From Azolla caroliniana (taxonomy: Eukaryota > Polypodiophyta), in the NCBI GenBank assembly GCA_043228905.1, contig JBHGNT010000016.1, forward strand, positions 14,570,001-14,634,000: a DNA stretch of 64,000 nucleotides, read 5' to 3'. The translations under genes and the position numbers were made by a program. Below the pieces are notes generated by a model. It did no database searches and was not told where the DNA came from. It worked only from the letters and a program-made list of their open reading frames with translations. How positions within the stretch are numbered: position 1 is the first letter of the stretch; each line of letters starts with the position of its first letter. Shown here piece by piece: positions 53,300 through 64,000 of the stretch.

Positions 53300-55056
53300 T
53301 CTTTAATTGTTTCCAGAACTTAAAGAGCTTGGTGGAATGCGAAACATAGAGGAAGATCAAGTGTTTGCAGTTGGATGGTGGAAAAGAATATTTTTCCAGT
53401 TAGTTCAACTATTATCTACAACAGATAGGAATTTAGCGTGAATTCAGTTGTACATATACACCAGAGTAGAACGACGTAGCCGAAAGAAGGAACCGATCAA
53501 TCATGGAAGCGGCACGGGCAATGCTGGAAGAAGTGGTTTAGATGATAGTATACATCCAGAATCAGATTGGAGAAAAGTGTTGAATATGGGTTTCCAATGG
53601 ACGTATTCACATTGTCTCCTTTTGAACACATTAGACTTAGTCTATTTATGTAAACAGTGAGAAGGGCAGTTGCCCTAAGTTAGTCACTATATAAACTGAT
53701 TTTGTAATCTAGTTACGGGTTGGTTGCTCATTTTGTAAAAGTTGTAATAAACTCCGTTGACATTGTGCCTACTTGTCTCTTACTCTCTCTCTTGCGTACT
53801 AGTTGTTTTATTTTCTGTCTTTGCTGCCATCAAAGCTATGATCTTGCATCCATTTACAATCTTATCTTAGAAGAGTGTTGATCTTGTTCCACATTAGAAG
53901 ACGACGTTCCCAACAAAAAGGTGCCAACACATGAGCTGTATTTTGCATGCAAGCCGAATTTGAAGCACCTAAGGGTATTCGATAACATTCCATATGTGCA
54001 TGTGCCAGATGAGAAGTGGAAGAAGCTGGACACCAAGGTAGAAAAGTATATATTGGTTGACTACTGGCATGAGCAAAAAGGCTACACGTGTTACAATCCC
54101 CGGATGAAGCAAGTGCGAGTGAGTTGCGACGTCGTCTTCGACGAATCAAAGTCTTGGTATTCCCTTCCATCTCCAACTCCCAATGACCCCATACCGATTA
54201 CTAAGGATGAGGCCAGTGAGGCCGAGATGATTCGGGAAGAAGAAGAGGAAGATGTTGGCACTCTAGAAGAGAGTCCAATTTCATTCCGGCTAAGTGGCCC
54301 AAATGAAGAGCTAGTTGGTATGACCAGATGAATGAAGAGTCGGTAGCAGTGAAGACTTGGTTGTGCACTCCCCATGCAAGGAACTGAGGAGAGGGTACAC
54401 ACACGAGAAAGGGAAGATGAAGATGCCGGAGTACGGCGGCATAGACAGAGGTGCATCAGCTCATGGATAATCTGACACCAACCAAAGCGAAGACGGACCT
54501 CAAGAGTGGAGGTCGGATGCGGCCAAAAGGGCCTTGAAATCGGAAAATGAGAAGTTACGCTAATCCACTCGCCAAAATACCCCGATGATCTAGTACATAT
54601 ACAATGAATACATGGTGCAACATTATGCGTAGATGACAAAAGTGGCAGAAGTCCACGAGCCGGAGAGCTATGCGGAGGCATCGTAGGATGCCAGATGGCG
54701 ATCAATCATGGAGGAAGAAATGCAGGCACTAGTTGCCAACAAGACATGGGATTTGTTTGACCCTCCCCGACATTGCAAACCGATCAGATGTAAATGAGTA
54801 TACAAAGTGAAGTATAACGTTGACAGGGTCAACCGATACAAGGCCCGATTACAGGCCAAGGGATGCACGCAGACCCACGACATGGACTATGAGGAGACCT
54901 TTGCACCGGTGGCGAATATGGTGATAGTCTGTGTGGTGTTGACGATAGCAGCAACAAGCGGGTGGGATCTCCACCATATTGATGTTAAGAACGCGTTCCT
55001 TCTGGTGGATATGGTGTTCATTATGTATGTCGAAGTATGTGAGGACCTATAGATTA
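53300..55056 (+). pseudogene. J: copia integrase and RT start
   Basis: Integrase begins decayed near 53310 (KCLQLDGGKEYF, CTYTPE, NDVAERRNRSIMEAARAML). It is split by a solo LTR at 53578-53915, and continues with THELYFACKPNLKHLRVFDN, YVHVPDEKWKKLDTK and YNPRMKQVRVSCDVVFDES. An acidic linker and stops follow. RT starts near 54710 (MEEEMQALVANKTWDLFD) and continues RYKARLQAKGCTQTHDMDYE, ETFAPVANM and DVKNAFLLVDM before ending where LTR K begins at 55057. Confidence 0.85.
53578..53915 (+). repeat. solo copia LTR I1
   Basis: This 338-bp LTR starts TGTTGAATATGGG and ends GACGTTCCCAACA. AAAAG flanks it on both sides (53573-53577 and 53916-53920). It matches the LTR of I2 at 62697-63008, sharing GTGAGAAGGGCAGTTG and AGTTAGTCA. 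It splits the integrase of copia J. Confidence 0.88.
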
Positions 55057-55290
55057 TGTGCACAGAAAACAATATAGGGAGTATGGTAGAGGAAAAATGA
55101 TGGAAACGTAGACACAGTTCAAGCTCTAATGGAAGCTCTCGTTATTCTGTAACTCTTACACTCATAAAGACTCGAGATACCATAAGTTATCATTATAGTG
55201 TTAGGTTAGAGCTTATATACTATGCCCTAACTATTTGGGCGTGTTCACACTAAGATACAAAGTGGAAGGAGTCAACCTTTTATGCCAACA
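55057..55290 (-). repeat. 3' LTR of copia K
   Basis: On the minus strand it starts TGTTGGCATAAAAGG at 55290 and ends TTTCTGTGCACA at 55057. It matches the K' LTR near 61495-61780 (GACTCCTTCCACTTTG, TTAGTGTGAACAC, AGAGTTACAGA). Confidence 0.75.
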
Positions 55291-55759
55291 AACTCCCCCG
55301 TAAAAGGACTACTCTTTCCTATGTATACAAGTGATTTGGGGTTATCTCCCCCATAAAACTAGACTATAAAATTAATCTAAATTTATGTTCCATGTCAATT
55401 AGCATATAGCCACGCCGGCAAAGGTAAAGTCGATGTCCAATGTGGTTCAGCTAGTCTCAAGATTCGGCTGATTTGAGTCGGTCAAATTGTCTTTCAATCG
55501 AATCAGTCCAATTGTCGAAGTTGGCTTGTATCCTATTCTCAATTTCAGCCTTGTGTCGATTGTTTGTTGTCCGCTCGTCCTTGCTCTTGTGCTCCTCGTT
55601 GGATCCTTGATTTGTATCCAAGTTCGTTCACCGCCCAATCGTTCCTTTCCAATCAGTATCCTCGCTCAGTAATGTTTCTTCAGTCCCTTGTGTTTCCACA
55701 ATTGTGGGCTTCACTTCTCTAGCGAGTCTGTTCGGGTCAGTTTTTTACTTTTGCTCCTT

Positions 55760-57335
55760 GTTTGGCTACCTTCTACTCGGTCGCTTGTTGTAGTCCCATC
55801 TTTGTCCTTAGTGCTCCGAAGCGTTGATCTGGGAGTGGCTTTGTCAGGCAATCGGCGATGTTCACCTCGGTGTCGATCTTCCAAACGTCGAGCTTCTTCT
55901 CTGTTTTGAGCTCCCGGATATGATGAAATCATAACCCAATATGTTTCTTCTTCGCGTGATAGACTAGGTTTCGAATGAGGTGTATTGCACTTTGTGAGTC
56001 GCAATAGATGGTCAGCGCTTGATGGTCGATTCGACTTGTAACTAAGAAGTTAGCTAACAATTGGTGCAGCCAGATTACTTCCTTTACTGCTTCTGATGTT
56101 GCTATGTACTTGGCCTCTGTGGTAAATAGGGTTTAGGGAACCTCGATGATATGGCACCGCCGCCATATGTAAAAACATAACCTGATGTCGACTTCTTATT
56201 GTCTGTATTTCTGGCATAGTCAGAGTTAGTATAACCTTCGACTTTGGTCGGGTTTGCCGATCCGAAAGTCGGTTGTGCATCTCCAGTCCCTCTTAGGTAC
56301 CTAAAGATGTGCTTGACGGCCTCCCAATGCTTCCGTCCTAGGTTTGACATGTACCGGCTGACGACCCCTATGCCATATGCTAGGTTGGGTCGGGTCGCCA
56401 CCATCGTATACATGATATTCCTATGGCGGATGCATAGGGTTATCTTTCCATTGAGCTCTCTCTCTTCATCAATCAAAGGAGAGTCTTTGTCCGATAGTCG
56501 AATTGACATCGGAAGCAGTGTTGGTGTTGGCTTCACATTCTCCTTGTTGAAGCGCTTCAACACTTTGCAGATGTAGTCGGACTGGGAGAGTCGGAGAGTC
56601 TGTCCGATTTCGCTCTATCCTCATACCCAATATGTTTCGGGCTTGTCCGAGTTCCTTCATCACAAACTTGTCGTGAAGGCTTCGTTTTAGCTTTCCGATT
56701 TCGGCTTGATAAATCTGAGACTCGTCAACATATAAGATCAGATAGATCCAGACTCATCGGCCAATTGTAGAGTGTATAAACATGGGTCAGAGTCGGACTA
56801 ACAATAACCAAGCTGCCTGATGTAGGAGTCGAACTTCTGGTACCACATCCTCGGCTCTTGTTTTAAGCCATAGAGGCTTTTCTTCAATTGGCATATGAGG
56901 TTACCTTCCTACCCCGTCATCGTGAATCTTGCCGATTGAGACATGTAGATGTCTTCTTCTAGTTCTTCGTGTAGGAATGTAGTCTTGACGTCCATCTACT
57001 CAAGCTTTAGGTCTTATGTCGCCACGATTCCAAGTAAGAGCCGGAGGGTGTTCATCTTGATTACTGGCGATTATATATCATCGTAGTCGACCCTATGTTC
57101 TTGTTTGAACCCTTTGGCAACGAGCCGAACTTTGTATTTGGGTTTTCTAAGTCAGATACATATTTGTATCTAAAAACCCATTTGCAAAGCAGTAGCTTCC
57201 TTCCTACTGGTAGTTCGACCAACTTCCATGTAATGTTCTGATGAATCGAGTCCATCTCGGATCTCGTGGCTTGCAGACATGTATCGGCATTCGGTGCAGC
57301 TATGGCTTCTTCGTATGTGCGACCTAGAGATCTTC
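55760..57335 (-). pseudogene. copia K reverse transcriptase and RNase H
   Basis: Readable RT pieces are SEMDSIHQNITWKLVELPVG, LCKWVFRYKYVSD, DVKTTFLHEELEEDIYMSQS and CQLKKSLYGLKQEPRMWYQK (57280-56850). The next region is decayed at the YVDD site. RNase H is well kept: ATRPNLAYGIGVVSRYM, HWEAVKHIFRYLRGT, GYTNSDYARNTDNKKSTSGY, IYCDSQSAIHL and ADCLTKPLPD (56420-55830). The Asp of the usual DADWAG-type motif survives as SDYARN. Stops and shifts are frequent. Confidence 0.85.
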
Positions 57336-57340
57336 ATCTG

Positions 57341-57679
57341 AACAGATGGCTATGGAGTAGTTACACAGAATCTCTTACTCTCTCACTCTCTAGTTATAGA
57401 GGCAACGACCTCGTCAGTAACTATATCTATACAACTATTCTAATGATTCACCTTCTTCTCTACTATAAACTTTGCCCTAGTTATATTTATGCTTATACAA
57501 CTTTCTGGCTATTTATAGATATAATCCACATGGGGAACATTTAGACTATTTACAAATATAGTCTCCCGAATCAGTTATATAATCGATTTTCAATTTCTGC
57601 CTCAATTGAATTTCCCATTGGTTCCATCCGATTCGGCTCGTACTCTTCTTCCCATCCGAAGAGACCTGTTTTCCCAACA
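57341..57679 (-). repeat. minus-strand B-type LTR
   Basis: On the minus strand it begins TGTTGGGAAAACAGGTC at 57679, followed by TCTTCGGATGGGAAGA like the solo LTR at 6230. It contains ACGAGGTCGTTGCCTC and GAGAGTGAGAGAG. Its inner end near 57341 is truncated against the RT of copia K, and flanking duplications are not visible. Confidence 0.65.
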
Positions 57680-58019
57680 CGCACCCAAGAAATAGGAAGC
57701 ATTCAGGTCGATATAAATACAGAGTGATCGGAAGAGTAAAGGGGGAGATAATATTATTAGGCAAGAAGTGAAAGAGAGAGGGAGAGTGAGTGATATACCA
57801 ACAATCGATCGGTACTTGTATCTGTATGTATTTATAATCAAATATTCTTTCGTGTGGGGTAATCCTATGTGCTTAACGTGTAATCTAAGTATATGGTTTG
57901 TGTGTAATCGCGAGCCTGAAATCAGGTGTAGCCAATTGGGCAAGAGATCTGTTACTACGTTCCCTAAGAAGTTCTAAAGAGTTGCCTGCATCTCAGACAA
58001 ACTCGGAGATTCACCGAGA
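57680..58019. other. unassigned stretch
   Basis: A GAGAGAGGGAGAG tract lies near 57770-57788. No frame or LTR end is recognised. Confidence 0.35.
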
Positions 58020-58615
58020 ATGTTATCTAGGAATCCCTTGGGGCAGAGTTATCTCCCCTAACTCTCGTATCCAACTAAGTGTATAGCTGACAGGTCCCTT
58101 CCTTCCTACCACAATCACCTTGGTCCGATTACTCGGAAGTGGTAACCAAGAGTGTGTTCCTCTAGAAAAGGGGCAACAAAGTATTAGCCTTACCCTTGCC
58201 GAAGACATCTTCGAATTCCAGGTACTTTGAATTCCCAACAAAAACCTTTGTAGAGAGATGGTCGATATTTGGTGAGATTTTGAATCTTGGTTGGTACCAA
58301 CAAGAAAGTTGGGTGCGGGTTCTTGTTAGGAATCATTGATGGCTTGTTTTCTCCTTGATCAATTTCAGAATTATGAAATCCAAACGAAGCACAACCAATG
58401 ACAACTTGAATTGACTCAGTTTTTCTTAAACTTATATCTCCAAATGCAATAGGGCGACCGTCAATGATCACAACAGTTGTGAGACAAGGGAGGTTGCTTA
58501 ATAGGAGTTTCTAGATTAAGGAAAATTCTCAATCCATAAAACAAGAGTTGGCTCCTGAATCTAGGAGGGCAAAGGCAAGAACTCGATGTTAAGCAAGCTA
58601 GTTGTATGGGGGTAC
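58020..58615 (-). pseudogene. Ty3/gypsy protease fragment
   Basis: On the minus strand FALLDSGANSCFMD (near 58590-58545) is the same protease motif as in chromovirus E, followed by VVIIDGRPIAFGD and FGFHNSEIDQ as in E (VVVIDGCPIAS, FELHNPDIDW). KYLEFEDVFGKGKANTL near 58220-58175 matches the E text KYRHYADVFDKIQANTL before RT. It is a decayed piece of an E-related element. Confidence 0.7.
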
Positions 58616-59545
58616 ATGTAAACAACACAATGTGAAGACAATTTGAATGTTATATTTAGTGTTTGTTAACTTTGCTTCATAATTCCTTAATAATTAGTAT
58701 TACTTGTAGCATTATCATTGTCTACTCGTCACTTATTTTGTTGATACACAATCTCTTTAACTTTGGTATTTCTTATCTCTCTCACAAACATATTCACATA
58801 AGCTAAATCACTTACCTCCAAAAACACCATGAACATGACATTGAGCCACAAGTGGGCCCAATAGTTGCACTTCTTGACCCTATCTTCCTCATTTTCCTAT
58901 GTACAAATGATCCTTCACTAAATTGTCACAACCTTATTTACAATACAAATTCTTCAACTACATCTATGACACTTAAAAACATCCCACATATACAATTGTT
59001 GCAAAATATTCTTCATTGTTTTGAATGGCATGCCCAAGATTTTATTAGGTCTAGGTTCATGGGTATATTGTGTCATATAACAATATCATTACAAATCTAG
59101 TGACACATATTGAGTGGTATTCCCTTTCAAATTTGAAGGCGTTGCAAATGTTTCTTTGATTTAAAAGATATATCATAAATTTAGTTTGGTAAATGCTATG
59201 ATAATAGTTCCTCCACTAACCAATTATCTCAAAATTTGAAAGAGTTGCAAATGTTTCTTTGGCTTGCAGATATGTATGAGTACAACTTTATTTAGGTACA
59301 TGATATAATAACATTTCCCATGACAGGAGTCCTGTTTATTCCATTATTTGGAACAATCTCAACAACCAAGGGTTGAGATGCTTAGTAACACTCCGATCTA
59401 CATGGTTCTTGAGTTACTTGGTGCATATCCCAATAAGCCATTTACTGTGGACATGGATGTTAGTACACACGCAATTCAAAGTTAGTTAAGTTTTTATAAT
59501 GGCACTAAAGATGATTAGTAAAACTAGAGAAATGCTATCTATGCA
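58616..59545. other. AT-rich stretch without recognisable features
   Basis: Two related lines near 59130 and 59230 share AATTTGAAAG.GTTGCAAATGTTTCTTTG, about 100 bp apart. Otherwise I see nothing. Confidence 0.4.
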
Positions 59546-60223
59546 TGTCCCTCATGATGGGGGGAAGACAACTAAAAAGCCGTAAATTGGCCTAAAGGCC
59601 GATTAAGGGTCGGTTGGTCGGATTCAGCCGAGAGGCTGATTAAGCGTCGGCTGGTCAGATTCGACCGAAAGGCCGAATGAGGGCCGACTGGTCGGAATCG
59701 GCCGAGGGGCCGAATGAGAGTCGGCTGAGAGTTCAAATATATATATATATATATATATAAGTTAGGGTGATGAATAATAATGTGTGTGTGTGTGTAAGAG
59801 ATACCATAGAGACAAGAGCAGAGAGAGCGTGAGTGAGGTAGAAAAGAGAAAAAGAGACCTGAAACAACATGAGTTGCGCGAGAGACAACATGCTTAGACA
59901 CTGCGAAGAAGTGTTGAGTTAGTTCGTGCGAACAAGACAAAGAGAAGACGGGAAGACAACAAGTGTAGGCACAGTCTTATGGAACTTGCCCAAACCCTAG
60001 AAGTGGTTTCAAACATCAATCTATTGCATCTACCCCTGAACAAGAAGTTGAAAGCTCTGTAATCTGTTTTGTTTTATACTCTTCATTCATAGTGAAATTT
60101 TTTTGGGTAGAGTGCCCGTGGTTTTTTTCGTGATCTGGGATTTTCCACATAACTCGTGTGTAGTTTGATTTGTGTTTATGTCTCAGAATAATCTACTGTT
60201 TATCTCTTATTGTAAATCCATCA
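59546..60223 (+). repeat. 5' LTR of copia L
   Basis: It starts TGTCCCTCATGATGGGG and ends near AATCCATCA. A primer-like TGATATCAAAGC follows at 60227. It contains a 37-bp tandem repeat (59596-59727), an AT repeat near 59740-59757, (TG)n near 59779-59794 and GCCCGTGGTTTTTTTCG near 60113. Confidence 0.65.
59596..59727 (+). repeat. 37-bp tandem repeat in LTR L
   Basis: Three full units (59596-59632, 59633-59669, 59670-59706) and a partial fourth share AGGCCGAATGAGGGTCGG and CTGGTCGGATTC. The units are GC-rich in AT-rich surroundings. Confidence 0.85.
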
Positions 60224-60250
60224 AACTGATATCAAAGCATTAGGTCCTAG

Positions 60251-61512
60251 ATGGAAGGAAGTGTGAGTGGTTTTCCAAGAATGATAGTCCTAAACTCCCA
60301 CAACTATGCTAACTGGAAGATCAAGATGGAGGATCTTCTTATAGTTAGAGACGTAACTGAGCCGATAGATAAGAAGGATATACCAACGGGGGTATCAGAG
60401 TCTGAGTGGAAAACCCTAAACAGAAAGGTTGTGGCTACCATCAGACAATGTGTAGACGTGAGCATCCTTCAACATGTAGCAAACGATACAAATGTCCATG
60501 ACTTGTGGCATAAGCTCTATGCCCTGTATGAAAGGAAAAATGCTCTAAACTAAGCTTCCCTTATAAGAAAAATAGTGAGGCTAATGGACATAGATGGTGA
60601 TAGGATTGTGGTGCACATTAGTACTTTCATGGGACTAGTAAATCAGCTAGCATCAACGAAGTTCCCATTAGATGATGTTATGCAAGCCCTGTTACTACTA
60701 CGTACTCTACCGGACAGTTGGGAGAACCTAGTAGTGTCACTTAGTGCTTCTTGTCAAGAAGAGAACCTACCTTTACAAGTAGTAAAGACAAACATTCTGA
60801 AAGAAGAGACAAGAAAAAAAGATAAAAGTGCCTTGTCTCAATTGAAAGCAAATGTAGCACAAAACCTTGGTAGAGGAAGAAGGAAACATAGAAGTCCTCG
60901 AAATAGAGACAAGTCTCATGCTAGGTCAAAGTCCAGAGGAAGACTCACGTGTTTCTAGTGTGGGAAACCTTGTCATTTCCAAAAGAATTGTCAACACCGT
61001 AAGAAGGACAAAGTGATTATTGATGATGTTGAACCCAAAAAAAATTCTGATGAGAAAAATAATTCAGCCATTGCAATCAATGTTGAGTACTCTTGCAAAT
61101 GTTGAGTACTCTTGGGTAGTTGATTCTGGTGCATCATTTCACCTAACTCCCAAAAGAGAATCAACTAACTCCCAAAAGAGAAGAGTTGTTATTCATTTGT
61201 GAACAAGCTAGTCTGAATCTTGCAAATGTTGAGTACTCTTGGGTAGTTGATTCTAGTGCATCATTTCACCTAACTCCCAAAAGAGAATGCTTTAGAATCT
61301 CATCTTACATAGCCGATGACTATGGCTATGTAAAGATGGGAAATTACGGTGAATCCAAGTTTGTGGGTATAGGAAATGTGTGTTTGTTAACGTCTACTGG
61401 CTATAGGTTACTATTAAAGGATGTATGCCACGTTCTGGATGTCAGATTGAATCCGATATTGGCTAAACAGCTAGATGATGAAGGCTACATTGGAAGCTTT
61501 CGTAAAATAAAA
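60251..61512 (+). pseudogene. copia L gag and protease
   Basis: Gag starts at ATG 60251 (MEGSVSGFPRMIVLNSHNYA) with NWKIKMEDLLIV and LWHKLYALYERKNALN. A TAA at 60551 interrupts it; it goes on to LLLRTLPDSWENLVVSLSAS and a knuckle near 60950-60990, where C-F-stop-CGKPCHFQKNC shows TGG changed to TAG. Protease is present twice: WVVDSGASFHLTP (near 61116) and WVVDSSASFHLTP (near 61243), with the second followed by the normal continuation to LDDEGYIGSF. The element ends at LTR K' near 61495-61512. Confidence 0.82.
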
Positions 61513-61780
61513 TAGTGATGACTCCTTCCACTTTGAATCCTTAGTGTGAACACATTCTATAGTTAGGGCTAGAGTATATAAGGTCAAGCCTAACATTGTA
61601 AACAAATGTCTTGGAGTGAAAAGAGTTACAGAGAAGAGAATAAGAGAAAACTTCCATTGAAGCTTAATCTGTGTCTATATTCTACCTTCCTTCTTCTTCT
61701 TGTTGCATGTCTGTGTTGTTTGCTATACATATCTTACCTTGCAAGTCCTTATCATATTCCTCATCTAACATATATCAACA
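61495..61780 (+). repeat. 5' LTR of copia K'
   Basis: It matches LTR K from GACTCCTTCCACTTTG on and ends TATATCAACA, followed by a primer-like TGGTATCAAAGTG at 61783. Its first bases have lost the TG start, so the left boundary is approximate. Confidence 0.65.
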
Positions 61781-61889
61781 AGTGGTATCAAAGTGACCTT
61801 GCTGTCTAGTGACGAAGAATAGAAAAAAAGTTAAGAAGAGAAGTCATCCAGGTGAGAGGAAAAGACAATATCAACAACATCTACTTCCA

Positions 61890-62696
61890 GTGAATGAATG
61901 GTGACACAGTCTGACACGAGTGTCAAAATCCAGAAGTTCGACAGGAAGAACTTCGCCCTCTGGAAGGAAAGGATGCAGGATGTCCTCATCATCCGATGAT
62001 AGATTGAAGCCATTCGGCATAACACCAAGCCAGCTTCATTGTCTGCAAAAGAATGGTGATCTATGGACGAAATAGTCAGATTAACCATTCGAATGCACCT
62101 GGCCAAAAATGTCTATTTCAACATGGAAAAGGAGACGATTGCATTCTCTTTGTGGGAGAAACTATAGGTGGTGTACGATTGCATCCAATGATAGATTGAA
62201 GCCATTCGGCATAACATCAAGCCAATTTCATTGTCTGCAAAAGAATGGCGATCTATGGACGAAATAGTCTAATTGACCATTCGAATGCACCTGGCTGAAA
62301 AATGTCTATTTCAGTAGGGCAAAGGAGACGATTGCATTCTCTTTGTGGGAGAAACTATAGGTGGTGTACGAGAAGAAATCCTCCTCATCAAAGTTGATAC
62401 TGATTCAATTTTTTTAACATGAATATGAGAGAGACGGATCCAGCAACCTCCCACATCAACACCTTTAGTTGGATATTATCTGAACTCTACTCCTAAGGGA
62501 TTAACTTCAAAGAAGAAGTTAAAGTGTGTGCCCTCCTTTCGAGCTTGCCGGCGAGTTGGGAGGTATTCTGCATGACTTTTGCCAACTGCTGTTTGAATCT
62601 AAATCTAAATGAGATGATCGAACATGTCCTAATCGAGGACATTTGGCGAAAATCGATGGGACGCACCATCGATGAGTCAACAAAAGCCCACCATTC
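61890..62696 (+). pseudogene. copia K' gag with internal duplication
   Basis: Gag reads VKIQKFDRKNFALWKERMQD, then IEAIRHNTKPASLSAKEW and DEIVRLTIRMHLAKNVYFNM. A ~192-bp segment is then repeated (copies start at about 61996 and 62188). The frame later gives ALLSSLPASWEVFCMTFANC and NEMIEHVLIED before LTR I2 interrupts it at 62697. Stops occur in both copies. Confidence 0.78.
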
Positions 62697-63008
62697 TGTC
62701 GAATACGGGTCTCTAATGGATGTATTCACACCTGTCACTTTTGTACACACTAGGTTTAGGCTATTTATGTAAATAGTGAGAAGGGCAGTTGACCTAAGTT
62801 AGTCAGTATATAAACTGACTTTGTAACCTAGTTTTGTAGTTGTTGAAAATATAGTTCATCTTGTGCCTAACGTCCCTCTCTCTGGCGTTCTAGTTGCATA
62901 TTATTCTATGTTTTCTGTTGCCATCAAACTACCTTGCTTTTATCGGTCTATGATCTTCTCTTCAGAAGAGTGTTGATTTGTTTCGCACTAGATGGCACAT
63001 TCACAACA
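62697..63008 (+). repeat. 5' LTR of I2
   Basis: The 312-bp LTR starts TGTCGAATACGGGTCTC and ends GGCACATTCACAACA. The last 14 bases of the window (63987-64000) repeat its start exactly. Confidence 0.88.
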
Positions 63009-64000
63009 TCTAGTATCAGAGCTTGGTGCTCTCGATTCTGCTACCGCCGTTTATCTAGTTTCCATAAGCAACTCTTCTTCTGTACACCATGAAGATCTCG
63101 GTTGGAAACTCTCTACAAGATCGTTCTCGCAAAGAGAAACACCAGCAATATTTGCACTCCACTGCTCTAAATCACCATTGAACTAAGCCAATCGACTACA
63201 CTTCACTCCTGTGATTGTAGCCGCTCGGAGTGAGTTTTCACTTCACAAGCTCTGCCTTAGTCGTACTACATTGGATTAGACAACAATCGAACAGATCACC
63301 TGATGCCAATCACTCGCCTATCATAATCACTCATAGTAGTTTGGGCCCCAGGAACAACCCCCTTTCGTGCTTCATTCAGCTAGACAACACTCAGAAAGAT
63401 TAGTTGAATATGTTCCCCTCATTGTCGCAGTCACCTGAAGCAGAATCGGCCTGGATAACTAGCACACAATCTGTGATCGATCATCTCGAAAATCGACTGT
63501 CAAAAACGAATCATCAAACTCAGGTCCAACTCGACTAGGCTAGTCAGCCGTAGTCACTCGGATCGATCTCGAAAATTCCGGTTCATCGCAATGCCTCCAA
63601 GCACATCGACGTTCGATATCACTTTCTTCGGGACTGCATCATTTCAGGAAAAATCAGGCTCAGGAAGATACCTACAGCCGACAATGTCGCAGATGGGATG
63701 ACCAAGTGTCTTTCGGTGGATCGATTTTGATCTCTTCGACACCTGATGGGCATAACAAAGAATCAGCCCGATTAAGTCGGACACTCGAGATGTTTTCAAA
63801 CAATCAACTTCAACAGTTCAAAGTTCGGTCAGTCTCTTCGACCTCAACTAGTCCAGTCTTTTGTTTCTTGAAGTTTGCCGACTTGAACGAAATTTCGATT
63901 TGTTAGAAAACCTTGTATTAATCTATATTGTACACTTATTTCAATACTAAAGACTTCGGATGTATACGCCCATTACGGGGGAGTGTCGAATACGGGTCTC
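62697..64000 (+). mobile_element. I2: short copia derivative (LTR, leader, RNase H tail, LTR)
   Basis: The 5' LTR is 62697-63008 and the 3' LTR begins at 63987 and leaves the window. Between them is only 978 bp. The primer-like TAGTATCAGAGC at 63011-63022 is followed by non-coding leader, and the end of RNase H is readable near 63660-63720 (PTADNVADGMTKCLSVDRF). A polypurine tract CGGGGGAG precedes the 3' LTR. Nearly all coding DNA is gone, so it is a non-autonomous miniature. It sits in the gag of K'. Confidence 0.8.

Larger units (their letters stand above)
55057..57340 (-). mobile_element. K: minus-strand copia (RT, RNase H, 3' LTR)
   Basis: On the minus strand the RT frame starts near 57335 (RTYEEAIAAPNADTC), then runs through RNase H to about 55760. 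A polypurine tract ACGGGGGAGTT and the 3' LTR (55290-55057) follow. The 5' half is lost where a B-type LTR abuts at about 57340. K interrupts copia J at 55057. Confidence 0.82.

Overview
This window is nuclear DNA of a land plant, made almost entirely of LTR retrotransposons inserted into one another. I see no bacterial or organellar genes, no rRNA genes and no CRISPR array. Both Ty1/copia elements (initiator-tRNA primer sites, DSGASNH proteases, YVDD reverse transcriptase) and Ty3/gypsy elements (one with a chromodomain) are present. The only convincing host gene is a two-exon L-type (legume-domain) lectin at 49223-50287 on the minus strand. The exact plant group cannot be fixed from sequence alone. 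A chromovirus that appears to be self-primed would fit a non-flowering lineage such as a lycophyte, fern or moss, but that is inference.

Layout. 1-2571: minus-strand copia element A, cut by the window edge and inserted into a minus-strand gypsy integrase remnant (2572-4262). 4263-7165: a tandem run of gag fragment, LTR, gag, LTR, gag from one copia family, with a solo LTR inside the second LTR. 7166-43970: copia element B, split by three insertions. The largest, 8395-36401, is a nest: element C3 contains chromovirus E (11567-32653), which contains minus-strand C1 (15166-30591). C1 in turn holds C2 (15343-20348) in one LTR and the young gypsy element D (23763-30412) in the other. The other two insertions in B are a solo C-type LTR (37130-38103) and copia element F (38253-43577). 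43975-48521: more copia debris, with a 1.7-kb solo LTR carrying a 104-111-bp tandem array. 49223-50400: the lectin gene. 51183-53290: LTR and open-frame relics. 53300-64000: copia elements J, K, L, K' and I, mostly broken and nested.

The clearest biology is in three element groups. (1) The C family has LTRs starting TGTCGTGA, a gag-like frame and repeated ~120-bp modules where pol should be. It makes 4-bp target duplications, usually with a CG core (ACGT three times, ACGG, CCGG/CCAG, ATGT). (2) Chromovirus E has a 13-nt match between its predicted RNA 5' end and the site just after its LTR, which indicates self-priming, and a GTTAAAC slip site at its gag/pol overlap. (3) Element D has LTRs differing at one of 457 positions, has lost RT/RNase H by an in-frame deletion, and carries a long extra coiled-coil frame downstream of pol. 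A decayed relative of that frame lies at 52 kb.

Most coding frames of the older elements carry nonsense codons of the CGA/CAG/TGG to TGA/TAG type, as expected for methylated, silenced repeats. All boundaries were read by eye from termini, target duplications and frame continuity.
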